64,000 bases of DNA from Elymus sibiricus (lineage: Eukaryota; Streptophyta; Magnoliopsida; Poales; Poaceae): contig CM077667.1 of the NCBI GenBank assembly GCA_039707655.1, positions 57,627,628 to 57,691,627 of the forward strand, written 5' to 3'. Of this stretch, positions 58,533-64,000 are shown piece after piece. The position numbers and the translations under genes are program-made. The notes under the pieces are model-generated. The model did not search any database and was not told the DNA's origin. It saw nothing but the letters and a program-made list of their open reading frames with translations. Position 1 is the first letter of the stretch. Every line of letters starts with the position of its first letter.

Positions 58533-58550
58533 AACGGCGCCAGAAATCCT
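58533..58550 (-). promoter_or_regulatory. Primer-binding site of R1
   Basis: On the minus strand TGGCGCCGTTGCCGGGG lies a few bases inside the 5' LTR, after a GGAAGGATTTC spacer. It is identical to the R2 site. This fixes the element orientation and the LTR boundary at 58554. Confidence 0.8.
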
Positions 58551-58553
58551 TCC

Positions 58554-59901
58554 TGATACTTGTGATCTACGTTGGGTTTTCCACGAAGAGGAGAGGGTGA
58601 TGCAGCACAGTATAGATAAGTATACCCCTCAGTGAGAACCAAGGTTATCGAACCAATAGGAGTAGTGCGCAACCCCCTTCTTCAGCGACTGCACACAAAG
58701 GAGCAAACATTTGCACCCAACTCTCGCAAGAGGGTTGTCAATCCCCTTGGACTCGTTATTTGCAAGCAAATGAAGTGTGTAGATGATAGTTGATAAATGT
58801 AGATTGCAAAATAAAATAAAAGATAAATAATGACAGCAAGGTAATGAAATCTTTTGTAAATATATAAGTGTATAGACCCGAGGCCATAGTTTTCCCTAGT
58901 GGCATCTCTCGTGTAGTAGGCATACAGTGGGTAAACAAATTACTGTTGGGCAATTGATAGAAAAGGGCATAGTTATGCAATATTTATTCACGGCAATGAT
59001 CATGTATATATAGGCATCACGTCCATAAGAAAATAGGTCAACTCCTGCCTGCACCTTACTATTACTCCACGTCGAGACAACTTCTATACTTGTCTCTCTA
59101 AGTATTAAGTTCATGACAAACAGAGTAATGCTTGGAGAAAGATGACATGATGTAGACAAAGAGAATTCAATCAATATGAATTAACCCCATTGTTTTATCC
59201 TTAGTGGCAACAATGCAAACACATGTCTTGTCCTTTTCTGTCACTGTGATATAGAGCACCACTAGATTGAACCCACTACAATGCACCCCTCGCACTGAAG
59301 AAATATCAATCGAGTTGGCCAAACTATTTCAATAGATCGGAGAGATTTACGGAGCTATAATAATCGTGCAAATAAGAATAATAATAGAATTCATAGAAGA
59401 CTCAAATCTTTTTGATGAATAATCTGAACATAAACCCAGAATTCATCGGAATCCAACAAACACACCGCACAAAGTGATTACATCGAATAGATCACCGCGA
59501 AGATGAAGTGAACTTTGTATTGAAGATCAAGAGAGCGCGAGATAGCCATATAGGTAATAACTACGGACCCTTAGGTCTGTAGGGAAATACTCACACATCA
59601 CCATGGGAGCAGCAAGGTTGATGTAGAGGCCCTCCGTGATCGATCCCCCGCCCCTCCGGCAGGGCACCGGAACATGACTCCAGATGGGCACACGGCGGAA
59701 CAGAGACTTACAGCGGCGGAAAAAGTGTTTTAGGAGGCTCTCTAGGGTTTTTGGCAAATATTAGAATTTATAGGCTAGAGAGGGACATCGGGACACGCCA
59801 GTAGGGATCACCACACAACAGGGCGCAGCCACCCCCCTAGGCGCGCCCTAATGTGTGGTGCCTCTCTCGTGCAGCCTCTGGTCTCCTCCCGAAGCTTCCA
59901 C
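58554..59901 (-). repeat. Truncated 5' LTR of R1
   Basis: About 1348 bp homologous to 39543-40869 of the 3' LTR. It ends at GAAGCTTCCACAT, where the 3' LTR continues CTCTTCATTTGG for another 240 bp to TGATACGTCTCC. Those 240 bp, including the promoter-side terminus, are missing. The next base pairs start another LTR copy. Confidence 0.82.
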
Positions 59902-59987
59902 ATTGATACTTGTGATCTGCGTTGGGTTTTCCGTGAAGAGGAATGGGTAATTGCAGCACAAAGCGCATAAGTATTTCCCTCAACTAG

Positions 59988-60022
59988 AAAAGTGGCCCGC
60001 GCAAATGCGCGGGCTAGACCTT
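59988..60022 (-). terminator. Helitron 3' terminal hairpin
   Basis: The 8-bp GC-only stem GCCCGCGC/GCGCGGGC with an ATTT loop lies seven bases before the terminal CTAG (minus strand). In Helitrons this hairpin is the stop signal for rolling-circle-type transposition. Here it is a DNA transposition terminator, not a transcription terminator. Confidence 0.85.
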
Positions 60023-61773
60023 AGAATGAAAGGTACCTGACCAAACAATTTTTTTCTCGTAATTTAGATTTTCAAGTACATTATTTTGTATTATCAAGTT
60101 CTTTCTTTTGCCCAAGGTGTTGAATTGTCTGTAAAATTATTTTTAATGCAGATTTATACTATATGCATTTGTCATGATTTCCGTTAACCTACAAAAGAAC
60201 AATACCGTAATATACGAAACTACATCCATATAGAAAGTGAACTTTTAATCAATTGAATCTGTGCATGCTCCAGTTTTGTGAATGTAACTGATTCGTCCCA
60301 ACTGACGTTGGCTTACTATATGTATTATAGGTGAAATTGGAAATTAATTAATGAATAGAAAGAAAAAGGAAAATTATCAAGCTACTTGCATGTATAAAAT
60401 CGGCATGAACACGCATAATGATTATTGTTGGAATATAAGAACATCTATGATGCCGTTTACTATATAGGCAGATTGATAACTATGGACAGCGAGCACAGCT
60501 TGGTACGTGCATACAAACACCAGTTGGTTTCTTGCTCCCACTAAAGTGTAGGATGGTAAACTAAAATTCACCTTGCCAGAACTGATTAATTAACCAATGA
60601 AATAGATGGCCAATGTAGTTATCTCTGCTGAGTCAGTAGTGCGCCAACAGTTTGTATGTCGACACACACCCAAAAATATATATATTAGTGTTCCCATCTT
60701 TTATATTTATATACATAGTGCACCAAAATATAAAGTAATAAAATAGTTGAAATTTCTTATTCTTTGAAGCCTCCAAGAAAGGAGATCCTCCTTGGAGCTA
60801 AATAAAGAGACTCGTATGCTTGGCTTTTAGGAGATTCATTTTTTAGTAAATATAAAAATATATTTTGACAATGAAAAAGATCTCACATTGCGTATGACTT
60901 CCGAAAGTACATATGCATCAAGTAGAGGCACGGAGATGATAGAATGTGTGCAATTTCTAGGTATCAAAAACTGAATGAAGCATTGGCGCATATAAAGTAA
61001 CATGGTAATGAGAATTCAAAGTGTTGTAAAATATGTAATGTTGTAATCAAATTGATAGAGAACCAAAGGTTAAGTTGGCTGAGAAAGCTAACCCGATGGT
61101 TCTTCTTCTTGGGTAGCTGTTAATGTCTTTTTACAACCTCAATTAGCCCATGCCCAGCTATACACCTCTAGTAATACCGATGAATGAAACATGTCCCTAG
61201 GTTGCTTTGATGATGTGATGCTTAGACAATTGTTCAACAACTGTAACGATATCTGGACATGGGTAGTATGCAGGTTCACAAAATCAGTCTTGTATGCTCT
61301 CGAGGCTTCTCCCCTATGGAAATATGGCAAGACTTCAGATAGAATAAATGACAGATTCAAAATATGTTCTACAATATACATTAGAAAACTTATAGTATCA
61401 ATTTTTGCTGCGAAAAACACCAAAGGTTCATAGACACCTGAAATTATCAACATGCATAGTCTTTTGAAGGCTTACACATGGATCTACATTTTCAAGCAGA
61501 AGGTAAGGAATAAAAATCACAACCGCATCTTACCAATCGACATAAGAAGAATAAGAACCTTGTTTTATCTGATGTTTAACAAATCAACTTACCCCTCAAA
61601 TCTTGGGACCTTCTAAAAGATTAGTTTATGGGAAATGCATGGGAAATTAAAGAGATGAGACTCCACATCCTCTTTTCTTTTCTGCTGCTGCTTTTAGGTG
61701 ACATAATCCGCCACTGGTGCCAAGTTGCAGAGTTTGGCTTTGGAGAAGGTTGTACGAAACACCGAAGAAGAGA

Positions 61774-63369
61774 TTGTGAGAGCAGAAGTCGAAGATAGAT
61801 GGCATAAGAATGAGTCAACATTACCCAGCTCTTCGTCAGGAGTAGTAACTAAATTTAAAAGTTCTAGGATGAAGTAAGAAATAATTGCACCACTGGATGG
61901 TATGCTACGACAATCGACAAACAACTACGTGAGCAAAAGTAATCGTAGATGCTTGCTAATACATCATGGTGGCTGCAGATCAAATGAAAGTGCCATGAGT
62001 AGAAGATATAGATGACAGTGTGCATCAAAATTAAAAATCTTAGCCATGACAATTTTATATAGGAAAACAAGAAACAAATGGATTGGAATCAAGACAAGAT
62101 GAAATAACTCATCTTCTAGGACCAGCAGTATAGCCCCAGCCCTCCAGATCGCACTTACCATGATGTAGTGATGGATCGGTAGGGCAGTCGTCTTGCGTGC
62201 GAGCGCGGGCAACTCCGTGATCCATACTGATGGTGCCCTAGCTTCATAGCTGCGTAAAAACCTGATATGTGACGCCATTGTGCACATTCAAGACCGCCAG
62301 TCGCGCGAAGAAGATGGGGTAGCAGACCGGTGGAGCTTGGAGAGGAGGCTGGATCATCACTTGGCGAGAGCGACGGTGGCAAGAAGAGGCCGCATGGCGG
62401 AAATGCAATAGGTCCGGCGGAGGCAAGATCATGGCCTGGTAGACATGCACGTGAATTGTCCTTTCTTTAGGGAACCTAATACGTGAGTTCAATTTGTTTT
62501 TTGGGGGAAGTGCTTACAGGAAATCCTCAAAAGTTATTTTTCTTCGTAATGGTTGTGAGATCAGAAGTAGAAGATAGATGGCATGAAAATGAGTCAACAT
62601 TACCCAGCTCTTCGTCAGGAGTGGTAACTAAATATCAAAGTTCTAGGAGGAAGTAAGAAATAATTGCACCACTCGATGGTATATATGCTACGACAATCTA
62701 CGAACAACTACGTGAGAAAAAGCAATGTAGATGCTTGCTAATACATCATCGTGGCTGCAAATCAAATGAAAGTGCCATGAGTAAGATATAGATGAAATAT
62801 AAAGCTGAAGCAAGTGGTAACATTATGCATGAATATTCAAGATCTTAGCCATGAAATTGACAATTTTATATCGGAAAGCCAAACACAAATGGATCAGAAC
62901 CAAGACAAGATAAAATACCTCGTCTTCTAGGACCAACAGTATAATCCCACCCCTACAGATCGCACTTATCATGCTGTAGTGATGGATGGATAGGGCAGTC
63001 GTCTTGCTGGGCGAGCGCGAGCGCGAGCAGCTGCGTGCTCCATGCTGCTGGTGCCCTAGCTTCGTAGTTGCGTACACACGTGATTTGCGACGCAATTGTG
63101 CACACTCAAGTCCGCCGGTCATGCTGAAGATGATGGGGCAGCAGACCGGTGGAGCGTGGGGAGGAGGCCGGATCACCACTGGATGACAGTGACGGCGGCA
63201 AGAGGAGGCCGCAAGGCGGAGACACAATAGGTCCGGCGGCGGCCAGATCGTGGCCAGGTAGATACGTACGTGAATTCTCCTTTTTTTAGGGAAACCTAAT
63301 ACCTGAGTTCACAATTTTTTTTGAAGAGCTTAGAGGAAATCCTCAAAAGTTACTTTTCCACGTAATGGC
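61774..63369. repeat. 780-bp tandem duplication in the Helitron
   Basis: Copy A at 61774-62552 and copy B at 62553-63369 are head-to-tail with no spacer. Shared landmarks are TTGTGAGA, AGAAGATAGATGGCA, CAACATTACCCAGCTCTTCG, GGGCAGTCGTCTTGC, GAGGAGGC and CCTCAAAAGTTA. They differ by many substitutions and small indels, so the duplication is old. Copy B has extra (GAGCGC)-type sequence near 63015. The related ORFs on the minus strand (62155-62382; 62823-63227) are Pro/Ser/Arg-rich and not supported as genes. The GC-rich part could be a captured gene fragment. Confidence 0.8.
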
Positions 63370-64000
63370 AATGGTGGGTAATTTTCGCTAAGCTGTAATG
63401 TCAAAAGGCTATTGGCCAGATCAAACGGTTGTAATTTTATGATATATCAAACTAACCGTTGGATGTTTCTGATTATTGTGAGATTTTCTAACTTATTTCT
63501 CTATTTTTTATTTGTATTTTGCTTTTAGTAGATAATAGATAGATTATGAAACCAAAGTTTATATCGAACCAATAGGAATATCAATCCTCAACCGTCTTCA
63601 GCGGCTGCACACAAATGAACAAACAACTTGCACCCAACGCGGGCAAGAGGGTTGTCAATCCCCTTGATCTCATTATTTGCAAGCAAATGAGTTGTGTAGA
63701 TAATTGTTGATAAATATAAATTGCAAAATAAATAAAAAGTAAATAAAGGCATCAAGGTAATTGTAGCGTTTGTAAATATATAAGTAATAGACCTGGGGCC
63801 ATATTTTTCCCTAGTGGCATCTCTCATGTAGGCAGCATACGGTGGGTAACAAATTACTGTTGGGCAATTGATAGAAAAGCGGATAGTTATGCGATGTTCA
63901 TGGCAATGATCATGTATATATAGGCATCACGTCCATAAGCAAATAGGTCGACTCCTTCCTGCACCTATTACTATTACTCCACTCATCGACTGCTATCCAG

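Larger units (their letters stand above)
39543..59901 (-). mobile_element. LTR retrotransposon R1 (minus strand), host of the nest
   Basis: The 3' LTR lies at 39543-41110 and the partial 5' LTR at 58554 to about 59901. The primer-binding site is next to the 5' LTR and a polypurine tract is next to the 3' LTR. The PBS TGGCGCCGTTGCCGGGG (minus, 58533-58549 region) is of the type usually assigned to tRNA-Asp in Athila-like Gypsy elements. The interior (41111-42086 and 55741-58553) encodes only a gag-like ORF at 57641-58390. No protease, reverse transcriptase or integrase is seen, so R1 is non-autonomous. A hAT transposon with further insertions splits it. The 5' LTR lacks about 240 bp at its outer edge, so no target duplication can be checked. 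Confidence 0.85.
59984..63543 (-). mobile_element. Non-autonomous Helitron
   Basis: On the minus strand the element starts TCTATCTATTATCTACTAAA (63543 inward) and ends in a hairpin GCCCGCGC ATTT GCGCGGGC followed by CACTTTT and CTAG (59984-59987). The flanking host bases are A on one side and T on the other, with no duplication: the rules for Helitrons (5' TC, 3' hairpin plus CTRR, insertion in AT). Joining the flanks restores a continuous LTR, which supports both ends independently. At 3560 bp it has no Rep/helicase. It contains a roughly 780-bp tandem duplication and AT-rich filler. Captured genes are not recognisable. Confidence 0.88.
59904..64000 (-). repeat. Second R1-family LTR, split by a Helitron, runs off the window
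   Basis: 59904-59983 matches the LTR beginning (TGATACTTGTGATCTGCG, GGGTTTTCCGTGAAGAGG). The match resumes at 63544 (ATCGAACCAATAGGA, GCGGCTGCACACAAATGAAC) and continues to the window end. Between them lies the Helitron. It belongs to a different, more diverged copy than R1 itself. Whether it is a solo LTR or part of a full element cannot be seen. Confidence 0.82.

Overview
The window looks like a repeat-rich chromosome segment of a Triticeae grass (wheat, barley, Aegilops or rye type). The reasons are Stowaway and Tourist-like MITEs, CACTA elements whose subterminal repeats read CTTTAGTCCCGGTTGG, LTR retrotransposons beginning TGATACGTCTCCAACG, and a GC-rich intronless grass-type RAV gene. 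Organism assignment is inference from repeat style; no search was run.

The only intact host gene I can support is a RAV-type AP2/B3 transcription factor at 4327-5388 (+), with a TATA box at 4110. Almost everything else is transposon. CACTA-1 (7603-10580) and CACTA-3 (32442-35048) are short non-autonomous relatives. Between them lies CACTA-2 (about 16150-28848), a 12.7 kb coding element. It carries a small coiled-coil/membrane ORF, a TNP2-type transposase broken by two TAG codons and a frameshift, a third unknown ORF broken by one TAG, and a multi-exon gene joining an En/Spm-type domain, a proline-rich linker and a Ulp1-like cysteine protease. All three CACTAs share a roughly 336-bp tandem repeat. 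The two short ones also contain a segment strikingly similar to plant 5S rRNA.

From 39.5 kb onward there is a nest of insertions, with matching target-site duplications (TSDs) at three of the junctions. An LTR retrotransposon R1 on the minus strand (39543 to about 59901) was invaded by a hAT transposon (42087-55740, 8-bp TSD CTTACAAC). The hAT was invaded by a second minus-strand LTR retrotransposon R2 (42559-51668, 5-bp TSD CGCTG). R2 was then invaded at its primer-binding site by CACTA-4 (48124-50004, 3-bp TSD CCC). R1 abuts another copy of its own LTR at 59904, which was split by a Helitron (59984-63543, inserted between A and T) and resumes at 63544 to run off the window.

The spaces between are AT-rich, with MITEs, a long palindrome (15351-15796), a possible degenerate DNA transposon with gene-like content (37266-38800) and short simple repeats. 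No tRNA, CRISPR or bacterial-type feature was seen. The autonomous-looking elements are decayed, mostly by changes consistent with C-to-T deamination. The window is therefore best read as one host gene followed by silenced, nested mobile DNA.
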